Shown: positions 8,337 to 17,687 of the stretch, piece by piece
Layout: each line of letters begins with the position of its first letter
Position numbering within the stretch: position 1 is the first letter of the stretch
DNA from: Actinoplanes sp. M2I2
GTDB taxonomy: Bacteria; Actinomycetota; Actinomycetes; Mycobacteriales; Micromonosporaceae
DNA: 64,000 bases
Direction of reading: 5' to 3'
NCBI RefSeq assembly: GCF_023544445.1
Contig: NZ_JALPVJ010000005.1
Span: 124,001-188,000, forward strand
Position numbers and translations under genes: made by a program
Notes under the pieces: model-generated
The model's input: the letters and a program-made list of their open reading frames with translations, nothing else
What the model was told of the DNA's origin: nothing
Database searches by the model: none

Positions 8337-8828
8337 ATGAGATATCCCGACAGTGGCGGTCTGACCGCGCCAGCCCGGGCGAAGCGGGAGCAGGTGCGGC
8401 GGCAGGCCGCGGACTGGTTCGAGCACGGTGTGCCGGCGGCGGAGGTGGCCCGGCGGTTGCGGGTATCGGCGACTGCGGCGTACGGATGGCAACAGCGCTG
8501 GCGGCAAGGTGGCGTGGCAGCTCTGGCATCGAGGGGTGCACCGGGAAGCCGGTGCCGCCTGAACGAGGAGCGGTTGCAGAAGCTGGGACTGGCGTTGGAC
8601 GAAGGACCAGCCGTGCACGGCTTTACCGAGAATCAGCGCTGGACCTTGGCGCGGGTGGCGGACCTGATCGCCCGCCAGTTCGGGATCCGGTACACCCCGC
8701 GCGGCACCGCCAACATTATGTACCGGCTGTGCTGGTCGGTACAGGTGCCGAAGCACCGGGCCGTTGAGCGCGACGAGGCCTCGATCGCCACCTGGCGCAA
8801 GGAGACGTGGCCGGCGGGAAAACGGTAG
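8337..8828 (+). CDS. IS630 transposase ORF A (helix-turn-helix part)
   Basis: A 163-residue first frame of the IS630 transposase. The N-terminus (MRYPDSGGLTAPARAKREQV) is the usual opening of actinobacterial IS630 transposases, followed by a helix-turn-helix (VPAAEVARRLRVSATAAYGW) and a winged-helix segment. The frame ends in TAG at 8826-8828, directly after the heptamer G GGA AAA at 8816-8822. A -1 shift there would join it in register to ORF B. Alone it could bind the element's ends and act as a repressor. Confidence 0.85.
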   Translation: MRYPDSGGLTAPARAKREQVRRQAADWFEHGVPAAEVARRLRVSATAAYGWQQRWRQGGVAALASRGAPGSRCRLNEERLQKLGLALDEGPAVHGFTENQRWTLARVADLIARQFGIRYTPRGTANIMYRLCWSVQVPKHRAVERDEASIATWRKETWPAGKR

Positions 8829-9412
8829 CGGCGCAGCGGCAGGCGTGGCTGGTCTTCGAGGACGAGGCCGGTCAGACGCTGCGCCCCCCGAAGGCCCGGA
8901 CCTGGGGACGGCGCGGGCACACCCCGGTCATCCCGGTCTCCGGCAAGGGCTCCGGCCGGGTCTCGATCGCCCGGCTCACCTGCTACCGGCCCGGGGATCG
9001 GTCCCGGTTCATCTACCGCACAATCGTGCACCACGGCCGCAAAGGCGAGCGGCGCAGCTTCAGCGAACGCGACTACATCAACCTGCTCGACGCCGCCCAC
9101 CAACAGCTCGACGGGCCGATTGTGCTGGTCTGGGACAACCTGAACACCCACATCAGCGCCGCCATGCGCGCGATGATCGACGCCCGGGACTGGCTGCACG
9201 TGATCCGGCTGCCCGCCTACGCCCCGGACCTCAACCCGACCGAGGCCGTGTGGTCGCACCTTGAACGCAGCATCGGCAACGTCGCCCTTCACGGCGTCGA
9301 TCACCTACTCGCCATCCTCAAGAACCGGCTCAAAAGCATCCAATACCGCGACGACCTGATCGACAGCTTCCTCGCCCACACAGGCCTGACCCTCGAACCC
9401 GACACAACCTGA
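8807..9412 (+). CDS. IS630 transposase ORF B (DDE endonuclease part)
   Basis: A 201-residue frame holding the catalytic domain. The acidic residues of the DDE triad are visible in VFEDEAGQ, LVWDNLNTH and PDLNPTEAVW. It lies in the -1 frame relative to ORF A and overlaps it by 22 bases. A GTG at 8807 opens the frame, but the natural product is probably the ORF A-ORF B fusion made by slippage at 8816-8822, because the joined sequence (TWPAGKTVAAQRQAWLVFED) reads like an uninterrupted IS630 transposase. Confidence 0.87.
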   Translation: MAGGKTVAAQRQAWLVFEDEAGQTLRPPKARTWGRRGHTPVIPVSGKGSGRVSIARLTCYRPGDRSRFIYRTIVHHGRKGERRSFSERDYINLLDAAHQQLDGPIVLVWDNLNTHISAAMRAMIDARDWLHVIRLPAYAPDLNPTEAVWSHLERSIGNVALHGVDHLLAILKNRLKSIQYRDDLIDSFLAHTGLTLEPDTT

Positions 9413-9485
9413 CTATTAAAGCTCTGTAGCCGGTCGCCGAGCCGCTCACCGTCATGGTCCGAGCGAGCCTCCTGCGCGGGCCGGC

Positions 9486-10796
9486 TCATTCGGGCGCCAG
9501 AACCCGCGGGACCTCGTTGCGCAGGGCCAGCGCCGTCGGCACCATCGTCGCCACCAATACGAGGAGAAGGCCCAGCCCCGCGATCGCCAGGGACGGCACC
9601 ACTCCGGCGGCGGTCCACGTACCGGCCGCCCAGGCGCCGATCACGCTCGTGACCCCCACCGCGAAGCCGCCCAGCAGCACAGCCGTGCCCACATAGATGA
9701 CCGCCTCGGCCGCGGCCGCGGCCAGCACGACGACCGGCGTGCCACCGGCGGCGACGATCAGCGCCAGCTCACGGTCCCGGCGCCGGCTGGACATGAACAC
9801 CGTGGCCACCGCGCCCAGCACAGCCAGCAGCAACGGTCCCCCGATCAGCAGGACCACCGTGCCGGTGGACAGGGAACCCGACGGCGCCCCCACCGCCCCG
9901 TTGGCCGTGTAGAGGCCCCCGGCCAGGGCCACCGCGACCATCAGGGGGCTGATCGTGGCGGTGCTGCGACCCACATTGGCCGCCGTGCTGTTGCGGGCCA
10001 GGAACCACGCCGCCGACGCGGTGGCGGGCAGCAGCGAGGTCCAGGCGCGTACCAGGCGGGCCAGGAACAGCGGCCCGAACGCGGCCAGCACCCCGGCGAT
10101 CAGCGGGCTGATCACCATCAGCGGGACGGCGATCGTGTCGAGGCCGGTGCCGGGAAGGGTGGCCACGATGACGGCGACGACCGCCGCGGTGGCCAGGCCG
10201 CCGATCCAGCGGGCCACGGTCATCCGGCGGTCGGGCGGCTCGACCTCGCGCAACGACTGGATGGGCGGGGTGTGCGCGGCCCGGCCGGCGCCGCGGAAGC
10301 CGCCCAGGGTGATCACCACGGCGACGAACAGCACCACCGGCACGGCTCCGGCCGGCGTGAACCTGGGGTCGAGGGCCGCCAGCTCGGGTGAACCGGCGAA
10401 GGCGTACCGGGAGAGGGGCCGGAGGATCGGCAGGGCCAGCAGGCAGCCGGCGACGCCACCGAGCAGGGACACCGTGAACAGCTGGGTCGTGACGACCAGG
10501 CGGACCCGGCCCGGGCTCAGACCGACGAGCTGCCACAGAGCGTACCCGCGCTGTTGCAGGGTCACCGTGAGGTTGGTGACCGCGCCGACGACGATGAGCG
10601 CGGTGACCAGGGTGAAGGCCGCGACGGTGCCGCTGAGGCCGTAGAGGGCCAGGGCTTCGGTGCCGCCCGCGGCGACGGCGGTCTGGATGTCGCTCGCCAC
10701 GACCGCGCCGACCAGGGCCGTGGCCGTGGCGATGAGCAGCGCGCCGAGCCAGATGCGGCGGTTGGCGACCAGGTCGCTGACGATCAGGCGCAACAT
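9486..10796 (-). CDS. ABC transporter permease, FtsX-like
   Basis: A 436-residue MacB/FtsX-type permease. An N-terminal membrane segment, a periplasmic-side loop, then clusters of hydrophobic helices at about residues 60-150, 200-290 and 310-430 give the usual repeated FtsX topology. The start ATG 10796 follows the ATPase stop by one base, so the two form one exporter of the lipoprotein/macrolide type. The substrate is unknown. Its 3' end faces the IS630 element about 60 bases away. Confidence 0.88.
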   Translation of the reverse strand: MLRLIVSDLVANRRIWLGALLIATATALVGAVVASDIQTAVAAGGTEALALYGLSGTVAAFTLVTALIVVGAVTNLTVTLQQRGYALWQLVGLSPGRVRLVVTTQLFTVSLLGGVAGCLLALPILRPLSRYAFAGSPELAALDPRFTPAGAVPVVLFVAVVITLGGFRGAGRAAHTPPIQSLREVEPPDRRMTVARWIGGLATAAVVAVIVATLPGTGLDTIAVPLMVISPLIAGVLAAFGPLFLARLVRAWTSLLPATASAAWFLARNSTAANVGRSTATISPLMVAVALAGGLYTANGAVGAPSGSLSTGTVVLLIGGPLLLAVLGAVATVFMSSRRRDRELALIVAAGGTPVVVLAAAAAEAVIYVGTAVLLGGFAVGVTSVIGAWAAGTWTAAGVVPSLAIAGLGLLLVLVATMVPTALALRNEVPRVLAPE

Positions 10797-10797
10797 G

Positions 10798-11523
10798 TCA
10801 GGACGCCCCGGCCACCGCGGCGAAGACGTCGTCGGCCTTCGGGTGGATCAGCTCGCGGTGGATGACCCCGTCGCGCAGCACGAGCACCCGGTCGGCCCGC
10901 GCGGCCGCCTCCAGGTCGTGCGTGACCATGACGACCGAGCGGCCCTCCCCCGCCCGCGCGACGCCGGCCAGCAGGTCGAGCACCTGCGCGCCCGACTCGG
11001 TGTCGAGCGCGCCGGTCGGCTCGTCGGCGAAGACGAGATCGGGGCGTACGGCGAGAACGCGGGCGATGGCGACCCGTTGCTGCTGCCCTCCGGACAGCGC
11101 GGACGGCCGGTAGCCGGCCCGCTCGGCCAGGCCCACCTCGGCCAGGGCCCGGTCGACGTCGGCGGCGGAGATCTCCCGCCGGGCCAGCCGGGCCGGCAGG
11201 GCGACGTTCTCGCGCGCGGTGAGCGACGGGATCAGGTTGTACGACTGGAAGACGAACCCGAGGTGGTCACGGCGCAGCTTGGCGATCGCGCCGCGGCCCA
11301 GCGAGCCCGTGTCGCGGCCGAGGATGCGGACCCGGCCGGTGGTCGCCGCCTCCAGCGCGGACATGCAGTAGAGCAGCGTCGACTTGCCCGAGCCGCTCGG
11401 CCCGACCACGGCCAGGAACTGCCCGGGCGGCACCTCCAGGCTGATCCCGCGCAGCACCGGCGTGGCGCCGCCGGCGGCCGGGAACGACTTGGTGAGGTTG
11501 TCGACCTCGACGAGGGGGCTCAC
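10798..11523 (-). CDS. ABC transporter ATP-binding protein (LolD/MacB type)
   Basis: A 241-residue ATPase. Walker A is GPSGSGKST, the signature is [16 protein letters not shown] and Walker B is LVFADEPT, followed by the D-loop GALD and the switch histidine in VMVTHD. I chose GTG 11523, preceded by a GAGAG element; the frame stays open 210 bases further upstream but that part has no family similarity. It powers the FtsX-like permease encoded immediately downstream. Confidence 0.9.
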   Translation of the reverse strand: MSPLVEVDNLTKSFPAAGGATPVLRGISLEVPPGQFLAVVGPSGSGKSTLLYCMSALEAATTGRVRILGRDTGSLGRGAIAKLRRDHLGFVFQSYNLIPSLTARENVALPARLARREISAADVDRALAEVGLAERAGYRPSALSGGQQQRVAIARVLAVRPDLVFADEPTGALDTESGAQVLDLLAGVARAGEGRSVVMVTHDLEAAARADRVLVLRDGVIHRELIHPKADDVFAAVAGAS

Positions 11524-11826
11524 GTGGCTCTCACCAGTTGATCTAAACCGCTGCTCCGGGGCAACGGCCATGCCGGCATCCGCTGTCCGCGCGTCCGTAT
11601 GCGGAGGAAACGGCGGCAATACCCCGGCCGTGTGGGAAGCGTCATGCCGGCGCGGCACCCCGCCCGACGGCGTACCGTCCCCGATCTCCATGGTCATGCC
11701 GCCCACCCTGGCCGCCGGAGGTGCGCGACGCATCAGTACGACGACTAGGAATGACTTCGCCGCGTCTTCGCCGGACGGTCACGGCTATGTGACCCCGCGC
11801 ACGCACAGCCCGTCCACAGTGAGCAC
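11524..11826. other. Divergent intergenic region between the ABC exporter and the GDSL esterase
   Basis: About 300 bases without a supported gene. It should carry promoters for both neighbours. An inverted repeat GTCAC-N6-GTGAC lies at 11778-11793, about 35 bases before the esterase start, and could be an operator. A relatively AT-rich patch at 11735-11756 is the best place for the exporter promoter on the minus strand. Neither is proven. Confidence 0.4.
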
Positions 11827-12591
11827 ATGATCCGCTTTGCGGCCCTGGGTGATTCGGTCACCAGCGGGTACGGCGATCCGATGCCCGGCGGCGGCCGGCG
11901 AGGGTGGGCGGCGCTGCTCGCCGCGTCCCTGCCCGACGGCGCCGACTTTCACAACCTCGCCGTCAGCGGCGCTCGCATCGGCGATGTGGCTGAGCGTCAG
12001 CTGCCGGCTGCCCTCGACCTCCGCCCACATCTGGCCAGTGTGCTGATCGGGATGAACGACACTCTCCGCGGCGATTTCGACCCCGTCTCCCTCGGCCGTT
12101 CGCTCACCGGCATGGTGGCGACCCTCACGGCGGGCGGCGCGACGGTGCTGACCGCCCGTCTGCCCGACCCCGGCCGCATGTTCGGCCTGCCCGGCGTGAT
12201 CGCCCGCCCCTTGGGCCGGCGGATGGCCGCCCTCAACGAGGTCCTCGACGAGATCGCTCTGATTCACGAGACGGTTCACATCGATCTGGCCGAGGCGGCC
12301 TACGCCCGCACCCACTGGAGCGTCGACCGCCTGCACCCCTCCGAGCGAGGCCACCGGCTGCTGGCACACACCTTCGCCTGCGCCCTCCGCGCGGCCGGCC
12401 ATCCCGTACGCCTGCCGGACCTGGAAACCACCAACCCGGAGCCCACGGTGCGGGAGAAGGTCTGGTGGATGGCCACGCAGGGCAACCGCTGGCTTCTGCG
12501 CCGCTCCACCGACCTGCTCCCCACCCTGGCCCGGCTGGCCGCACACGAGTGGCTGGCCGCCCGCCCCACCGCGATGCGCGTCACGGACTGA
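11827..12591 (+). CDS. SGNH/GDSL-type esterase
   Basis: A 254-residue SGNH hydrolase without signal peptide. Block I is ALGDSVTSGYG with the nucleophilic serine at residue 10, the block II glycine is in AVSGARI, block III is IGMNDT, and the catalytic Asp/His pair is in VDRLHPSERG. The last 60 residues extend beyond the catalytic fold and are tryptophan- and arginine-rich. The substrate is unknown; a lipid or acylated sugar ester is likely for the family. Confidence 0.88.
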   Translation: MIRFAALGDSVTSGYGDPMPGGGRRGWAALLAASLPDGADFHNLAVSGARIGDVAERQLPAALDLRPHLASVLIGMNDTLRGDFDPVSLGRSLTGMVATLTAGGATVLTARLPDPGRMFGLPGVIARPLGRRMAALNEVLDEIALIHETVHIDLAEAAYARTHWSVDRLHPSERGHRLLAHTFACALRAAGHPVRLPDLETTNPEPTVREKVWWMATQGNRWLLRRSTDLLPTLARLAAHEWLAARPTAMRVTD

Positions 12592-12746
12592 TTCCTCCGG
12601 CCCGGCCGGTGCGGCGGCAAGGATCGATGATCAGTTGCCCGGGCCGGCACGAAAGTCAGGGCCGTCACAGGGGAGCGAGTCCGGAGGCCGATCCGACCCC
12701 CCTGAGGTACGAAGCTGACGTGAAGTGGTCCGGGCGTCGGCGAGGA

Positions 12747-13934
12747 TCAGTGACGTTCCGTGAGCAGCTTGGGCGGTGACACAGCTGCGGTGGGCTCCCG
12801 GAACGGGACGGCCAGCAGGAGGCCGATGCTGATCCAGACGTACGTGTTGCTGCCGATCGCGGCCAGGAGGCCGGAGCCACCCGACCACCACAGCCACACC
12901 ACGCTGCTGCTCAGCACCACATAGACGGCGGCCAGCACGCCCAGGCGGCGGCCGGAGCGGTCGCGCACGGCGGCGTCGGCCAGCAGGAACAGGGCCGGGA
13001 GCAGCCAGACCAGGTGGTGCACCCAGGTGACCGGGCTGATCAGGCAGGCGACGATGCCGGTGGCGGCGAAGCCGGCCGCGTGGTCGGGGGCCGCCCGGCG
13101 GTCGTCGCGCAGCAGGCGTACCCGCAGGAACCAGCACGCCAGGACCAGGGCGACCGCCGCCGGCCACCATGCCGGGGGCAGGTCGAGGCGGGCCACCACG
13201 CCGCGCAGGGACTGGTTGGAGACGTATTCGAGGCGGCCGACGCGGTCGGTGTCCCAGAGGGTCGCCGACCAGAACTGGGCCGAGGTCGAGGGGGCGACGA
13301 GCGCCGCCAGCAGCGTCGCGCCGGCGGCGGTGGCGATCGCGGTGGCGGCGGCGCGGTATTGGCGGGTGACGATCAGATAGCCGATGAACACGGCCGGGGT
13401 CAGCTTGATCGCGGCGGCCAGGCCGATGCCGACGCCGGCCCAGCGACGGCCGGTCGTCAGCGCGCGCAGGTCGACGAAGACCAGCGCCAGCAGGGCCAGG
13501 TTGACCTGGCCGAAGCTGAAGGTGTCGCGGGCCGGCTCGAAGACCAGCACCGCGAGGAAGACCAGCGAGCCGGCCAGCCACACCGGACCGCCGTGCCGGC
13601 GCACCACCGGCACCAGGAACCAGCGCAGCAACAGCACCACGGCGGCGGCGTTGACCACGATGCTCAGCGCGACGGCGACCGGCCAGCTGGTCAGCGCGAG
13701 CGGGCTGAGGACCACCGCGGCGAACGGCGGGTAGGTGAAGCCGTACTCGGTGTCCTGATAGAGGAAGTCGTAGAGTTCGCCGCCGTCGAGCAGCCACGAC
13801 CGCACGGCTCCCCGGTAGACCCCGAGGTCGAAGAACTCCCGGAAGGTCGGCACGGTCACCAGGAACACGCCCACGGCGAGGGCCGTCAGGGCCACGATCA
13901 GGACCTGGGCGTACGGGCTCCGCAGGCGGCTCAT
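12747..13934 (-). CDS. GT87-type (DUF2029) mannosyltransferase, GT-C fold
   Basis: A 395-residue polytopic glycosyltransferase that should use a polyprenyl-phosphate mannose donor at the outer membrane face. The loop after the first helix carries the acidic motif FREFFDLGVYRGA and then YQDTEYGFTYPPFA, typical of the GT87 family; about ten membrane helices follow. ATG 13934 overlaps the mptB-like stop codon (ATGA), so both enzymes are made together. In mycobacteria, relatives add branching alpha-1,2-mannose to lipomannan. The exact linkage made here is not predictable. Confidence 0.82.
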   Translation of the reverse strand: MSRLRSPYAQVLIVALTALAVGVFLVTVPTFREFFDLGVYRGAVRSWLLDGGELYDFLYQDTEYGFTYPPFAAVVLSPLALTSWPVAVALSIVVNAAAVVLLLRWFLVPVVRRHGGPVWLAGSLVFLAVLVFEPARDTFSFGQVNLALLALVFVDLRALTTGRRWAGVGIGLAAAIKLTPAVFIGYLIVTRQYRAAATAIATAAGATLLAALVAPSTSAQFWSATLWDTDRVGRLEYVSNQSLRGVVARLDLPPAWWPAAVALVLACWFLRVRLLRDDRRAAPDHAAGFAATGIVACLISPVTWVHHLVWLLPALFLLADAAVRDRSGRRLGVLAAVYVVLSSSVVWLWWSGGSGLLAAIGSNTYVWISIGLLLAVPFREPTAAVSPPKLLTERH

Positions 13935-15340
13935 CGGGCGGCCCGCACGGTGACGAGCCGGGCGGCGGCGGGCGCGGCGGCCAGGCGTACGCCCAGGAAC
14001 GCCGCGCCACCGGCGAGCGCCCCCAGGGTGGCCAGCAGGAACTCCCCGGCGTCGACGGCGAAGCCGTCGGGCAGCACCACCAGCGCCAGCACCGCGCAGG
14101 TGGCCGCCAGCGCGCGGCGGACCCAGCGGTGACCGGCCGCGGCGGCCAGCGGCACCAGGCCCCAGATGAGATACCACGGGCGCAACGCCGGGCCGAACGC
14201 GACGACCGCGATCAGCACGACTCCCAGCCCGTAGAGCGGGCCCAGGCGGTCGAGGTGGGTCCACACGAGACCGGCGACGATCAGGATGGCCAGCACGCCC
14301 AGCCAGCGCCACAGGCTGAGGACGAAGAGCTCGCCGACCCCGTCCTCGCGCAGGAGGCGGGCCGTCCAGCGGCCGAGCACGCTGGTCACGGACAGGTTCT
14401 GGGGCGAGATCGGCGTGTCCAGGGCGGCCACCCAGCCGTAGCCGGTGCCGGCGATCTGGGTGACCAGCGCGGTCGCCGCCGCGGCGGTGGCGCCCACCGC
14501 CGCCGTCGCGCGCAGCCGGGAGAAGCGGCCGTCGAGCCGGGCGGCCCAGATGACGGCGACCGCCAGCAGGCCGAGGGCCGCCGGCGCCTTGATCAGCGCG
14601 GCCGCCACGACCAGCAGGGTGGCGACGATCGGGTGGCGCCGGATCGCCGCGGCCAGACCGGCGGCCAGCAGGCCGACCATGAGGGCGTCGTTGTGCGCGC
14701 CGCCCACGAAGTGGATCAGCACGAGCGGGTTGAGGACGGCCAGCCAGAGCGCCTTGTCGGGCCGGACCCCGGCCTCGCCGGCGAGCGTCGGCAGGACGTA
14801 CGCCAGGAGGGCGAGCCCGGCGACGGCGAGCAGCCGCATGACGATGACGCCGGTGAGCAGATGGCCGCCGATCGGAGCGGTGACCAGGTGCGAGAGCAGC
14901 AGGAAAACGGGACCGTACGGGCTCGGCGTGTGCTGCCAGATGGCGGGCACCTGCTCGGCGAAGAAGCCGCCCAGAGCCGACGGACCGGCCCGGTAGACGT
15001 CGAGCCCCTGGCCCAGCATGAGCCCCTGGGCCAGATAGCTGTAGACGTCCCGGCTGAACATCGGCGGCGCGATCAGCAGCGGCGCGGCCCACAGCGCCAG
15101 CGTCCACCAGATCGCCCGGAGGTCCCCGGCCCGGCTCAGCCGGCCGAGCCACCACCAGGCCGACAGCAGCAGCGCGAGCCCGCCGTAGACGGCGACCAGC
15201 CCGATCCCGACGTGCTTGAGGCCGGCGAAGAACGGGATGCCGACCGGCAGCGCCCCGGCCCCGAGCCCGCCCACCGCGATCAGACAGGACCCCACGAACC
15301 CGGTGGCACGCGCCGGCGTGCGGCCGTGATCTCTCGACAC
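13931..15340 (-). CDS. mptB: Polyprenol-phosphate-mannose alpha-1,6-mannosyltransferase, MptB-like
   Basis: A 469-residue GT-C membrane protein with about twelve hydrophobic helices. The first extracellular loop holds the catalytic-type acidic motif MFSRDVYSYLAQG and later TPSPYGPVFL, which are characteristic of the MptA/MptB alpha-1,6-mannosyltransferases that extend the lipomannan backbone. The start is GTG 15340. The gene overlaps the GT87 gene by four bases, forming a two-gene lipoglycan operon. MptB is preferred over MptA from the overall sequence, but I cannot separate them with certainty. Confidence 0.8.
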   Translation of the reverse strand: MSRDHGRTPARATGFVGSCLIAVGGLGAGALPVGIPFFAGLKHVGIGLVAVYGGLALLLSAWWWLGRLSRAGDLRAIWWTLALWAAPLLIAPPMFSRDVYSYLAQGLMLGQGLDVYRAGPSALGGFFAEQVPAIWQHTPSPYGPVFLLLSHLVTAPIGGHLLTGVIVMRLLAVAGLALLAYVLPTLAGEAGVRPDKALWLAVLNPLVLIHFVGGAHNDALMVGLLAAGLAAAIRRHPIVATLLVVAAALIKAPAALGLLAVAVIWAARLDGRFSRLRATAAVGATAAAATALVTQIAGTGYGWVAALDTPISPQNLSVTSVLGRWTARLLREDGVGELFVLSLWRWLGVLAILIVAGLVWTHLDRLGPLYGLGVVLIAVVAFGPALRPWYLIWGLVPLAAAAGHRWVRRALAATCAVLALVVLPDGFAVDAGEFLLATLGALAGGAAFLGVRLAAAPAAARLVTVRAAR

Positions 15341-15416
15341 CGCAGCACCCTGTCAGTGAAGGGTGTCGCTGCGGGGACGAGTTGCCGTCCCCCAAGTGAC
15401 GTCCCGCTCACCACCT

Positions 15417-15453
15417 GACGGCCCGGGCCGGCCGGAGCACGGCCCGGGCCGTC
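15417..15453 (-). terminator. Strong hairpin directly after the decarboxylase gene
   Basis: A 13-bp perfect GC-rich stem with arms at 15417-15429 and 15441-15453 lies two bases beyond the decarboxylase stop on the minus strand. No clear T-run follows, as is common for actinomycete terminators. Confidence 0.7.
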
Positions 15454-15455
15454 GG

Positions 15456-16598
15456 TCAGGGGGTGATCACCGTGCGCAGGGGCGGGAGCCCGTTGAATCC
15501 GACCGAGGAGTACGTCGCCGTGTACGCGCCTGTCCCCAGAATGCGGATCACCTCGCCGGCCGCCAGGTCCAGCGGGAGATCGTAGGGGGCGTGCTGGTAC
15601 AGGATGTCGACGCTGTCGCAGGTCGGACCGGCCAGGATCACCGGGCCGGCCGGGCCGTCGCGGGCGGTCGACAGCTCGTACTGGATGGCCTCGTCCTCGG
15701 TCTCGGCCAAGCCGCCGAACCGGCCCACGTCGAGGTAGACCCACCGCGGCTCGTCGTCGTACGACTTACGCGCGACCAGCACCACCTGCGTGTGCAGCAC
15801 CCCGGCGGGCGCCGCGACGTACCGGCCCGGCTCGATCATGAGCGACGGCATCGACCGGCCGAAATTGCGGACCACGGCCGCGCGGATCGCCGCCGCGTAC
15901 GAGGCGATCGGCGCGACCGGCGTCCGATAGGGGACCGGGAAGCCGCCCCCGGCGTTGAGGATGCGCAGGTCGATCCCGGACGAGGCGAGCGCCGAGAAGA
16001 TCGACGCGGCGGTGGCGATGCTCGGCTCCCACCGTTCCGGGTAGAGCTGCTGCGACCCCACGTGGAACGCGATCCCGGCCGGATCGAGCCCGCGCAGCGC
16101 CGCCACTTTCATCAGGTCGACCGCCATCTCGGGCACGCACCCGAACTTGCGGCTCAACGGCCATCGGGCCCCCTGGCTGGAGGCCAGCACCCGGCAGAGC
16201 ACCGAGGACCCGGGGGCGTGGGTGACGATCTTGTCGAGTTCGCCTTCGCTGTCGAACGCGAAGAGACGCACTCCACGGGCGTACGCGTACGCGATGTCCT
16301 CGTTCTTCTTGATCGGGTGGCCGTAGCTCAGGTCGGCCGGGGACGCGCCGGCGGCCAGGCAGAGGTCGATCTCGGCCCGGCCGGCGACGTCGAACCGGCA
16401 TCCGGCGTCGACCAGCGCTCGGAGTAGGGGCAATTCGGGGTTGGCCTTGACGGCGTAGTGGATGTGGGCCCCGGCGAACGCCTCGGCGATCTGCTCGTAC
16501 TGCTTGCGAGCCACGTCGACGTCGATCACCAGGCACGGTGTGGGGGGTGCGCCGGCCGAAGTCGCCGGCTGCCTTGTCTCATCTGCGGTCACTGTCAT
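15456..16598 (-). CDS. Group IV PLP-dependent ornithine/lysine decarboxylase
   Basis: A 380-residue alanine racemase-fold decarboxylase. Lys51 in HYAVKANPE is the PLP-binding lysine, HVGSQ and GGGFP form the phosphate-binding side, and GPTCDSVD carries the active-site cysteine of eukaryote-type ornithine decarboxylases (diaminopimelate decarboxylases have GPxCE here). The product would be putrescine or cadaverine. The start ATG 16598 has GAGGAC ten bases upstream. It is divergent from a TrmB/LuxR-type regulator that may control it. The ornithine versus lysine choice is not certain. Confidence 0.87.
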   Translation of the reverse strand: MTVTADETRQPATSAGAPPTPCLVIDVDVARKQYEQIAEAFAGAHIHYAVKANPELPLLRALVDAGCRFDVAGRAEIDLCLAAGASPADLSYGHPIKKNEDIAYAYARGVRLFAFDSEGELDKIVTHAPGSSVLCRVLASSQGARWPLSRKFGCVPEMAVDLMKVAALRGLDPAGIAFHVGSQQLYPERWEPSIATAASIFSALASSGIDLRILNAGGGFPVPYRTPVAPIASYAAAIRAAVVRNFGRSMPSLMIEPGRYVAAPAGVLHTQVVLVARKSYDDEPRWVYLDVGRFGGLAETEDEAIQYELSTARDGPAGPVILAGPTCDSVDILYQHAPYDLPLDLAAGEVIRILGTGAYTATYSSVGFNGLPPLRTVITP

Positions 16599-16720
16599 GG
16601 CTGCGGTGTCCTCATCGATGACGGGGCAACGACGACACTCAGCGTACTTCCATCGATGCTCTACGTGTTTGCCGGACATCGACATCGTGAAAGATTCAGA
16701 ACGCTCATTACAGTTGCCCC

Positions 16721-17659
16721 GTGTCCGACCTGCTCTCCACACCGGAGCAGCACGCCTACCGCCTGCTGGTGCGGATGGCCGGGGCTGCGCCGACGGATCT
16801 CGCCGCGCAGGCCGGCCTCGGTACCGACGAGGCCTCCGCGCTGCTCGAGGCCCTGCACCGTAAGGGGCTGGCCACCCCCGGGCCGCTCTTCCACGCCCTG
16901 CCGGCCGACGTCGCCCTCGGCGAGACGCTGCTGCGCGAGCAACAGTCCCTCGAGTCGGCGCGGCAGATGGTCGCCTCGCTCAGCGAGGAGTATCGCTCCA
17001 GCACCCGGCGCCGTGACTCCGATCACCTGGTCGAGATCGTGGTCGGGGCCCGGGCTCTGCGCCACCGGCTGCGCGAGATGCAGGACTGCGCCCGCACCGA
17101 GATCCTGTGGTTCTGCCGGGCCAACCCGATCGCCATGCAGGGCCCGGAGAACGACGAGGAGTCCGGGGCGCTCGAGCGGGGCGTCCGATATCGGGCCATC
17201 TACGAGCGTGAGCTGCTGGAGAAGCCCGGCGAACTGGACAGCATCGTCGAGGCGATGCGGCTCGGCGAGCATTCCCGGACGCTGCCGGTTCTTCCCGTAC
17301 GGCTGGCGATCGCCGACCGGAATCTGGCGATCTGCCCGTTGGTGCCGGACGCCTCCCGGGGAGTCGGGGAGCCCACCGCGGCGCTGATCCGCCCCAGTGA
17401 GCTCCTCGACGCCCTGGTCGCCCTCTTCGAGAGCTACTGGGAACGCGCGACCCCGTTGCGGCCCGACGGCAGCGAGGAGGAGCCCGACAAGTTGCTGCTG
17501 TCGCTGTTTGTCGCGGGATTGCCGGACAAGTCCATCGCGACCCAGCTCGGGGTCAGCCGCCGGACGGTCCAGCGCCGGCTCGACCGGCTGATGGAGTTGG
17601 CCGGCGTGGACACCCGGGCGGGCCTGGCCTTCCAGGCCGCCCGGCGGGGCTGGCTGTAG
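16721..17659 (+). CDS. TrmB-like/LuxR-type helix-turn-helix regulator
   Basis: A 312-residue regulator with two DNA-binding-type ends. Residues about 10-60 resemble a TrmB winged helix (LAAQAGLGTDEASALLEALH), the middle is a phospholipase D-like effector-binding region seen in TrmB-family regulators, and residues about 245-300 form a LuxR-type helix-turn-helix (LPDKSIATQLGVSRRTVQRR). The start is GTG 16721. Such N-TrmB/C-LuxR proteins are frequent next to actinomycete secondary-metabolite and catabolic genes. Here it is divergent from the decarboxylase, whose expression it may control. Confidence 0.82.
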   Translation: MSDLLSTPEQHAYRLLVRMAGAAPTDLAAQAGLGTDEASALLEALHRKGLATPGPLFHALPADVALGETLLREQQSLESARQMVASLSEEYRSSTRRRDSDHLVEIVVGARALRHRLREMQDCARTEILWFCRANPIAMQGPENDEESGALERGVRYRAIYERELLEKPGELDSIVEAMRLGEHSRTLPVLPVRLAIADRNLAICPLVPDASRGVGEPTAALIRPSELLDALVALFESYWERATPLRPDGSEEEPDKLLLSLFVAGLPDKSIATQLGVSRRTVQRRLDRLMELAGVDTRAGLAFQAARRGWL

Positions 17660-17687
17660 GCCGGCCACCGGTCCTCGGCGAGCGGCC

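Larger units (their letters stand above)
8337..9412 (+). mobile_element. IS630-family insertion sequence (coding part)
   Basis: The span covers two overlapping transposase frames that together match a full IS630 transposase: helix-turn-helix N-terminus, then a DDE domain with FEDEAGQ, WDNLNTH and APDLNPTEAVW. The element sits between a membrane-protein gene and an ABC transporter operon and has not visibly broken either. Terminal inverted repeats were not identified with confidence. Both frames look intact, so the element may be active through programmed frameshifting. Confidence 0.85.
8278..9424 (+). repeat. Near-identical 12-base direct repeats flanking the IS630 transposase genes
   Basis: CTATTGAAGCTC at 8278-8289 and CTATTAAAGCTC at 9413-9424 differ in one base and bracket the two transposase frames. 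They are in direct, not inverted, orientation, so they are not ordinary terminal inverted repeats. IS630 elements duplicate a TA target, and TA occurs within both copies. The exact ends of the element were not resolved. Confidence 0.35.

Noticed and set aside
12747..15395. A single 882-residue minus-strand frame over both mannosyltransferases
   Set aside because: Only its last 395 codons look like a protein family; the first part is the shadow of the mptB-like gene. The two real genes join by an ATGA overlap, so no frameshift is needed.
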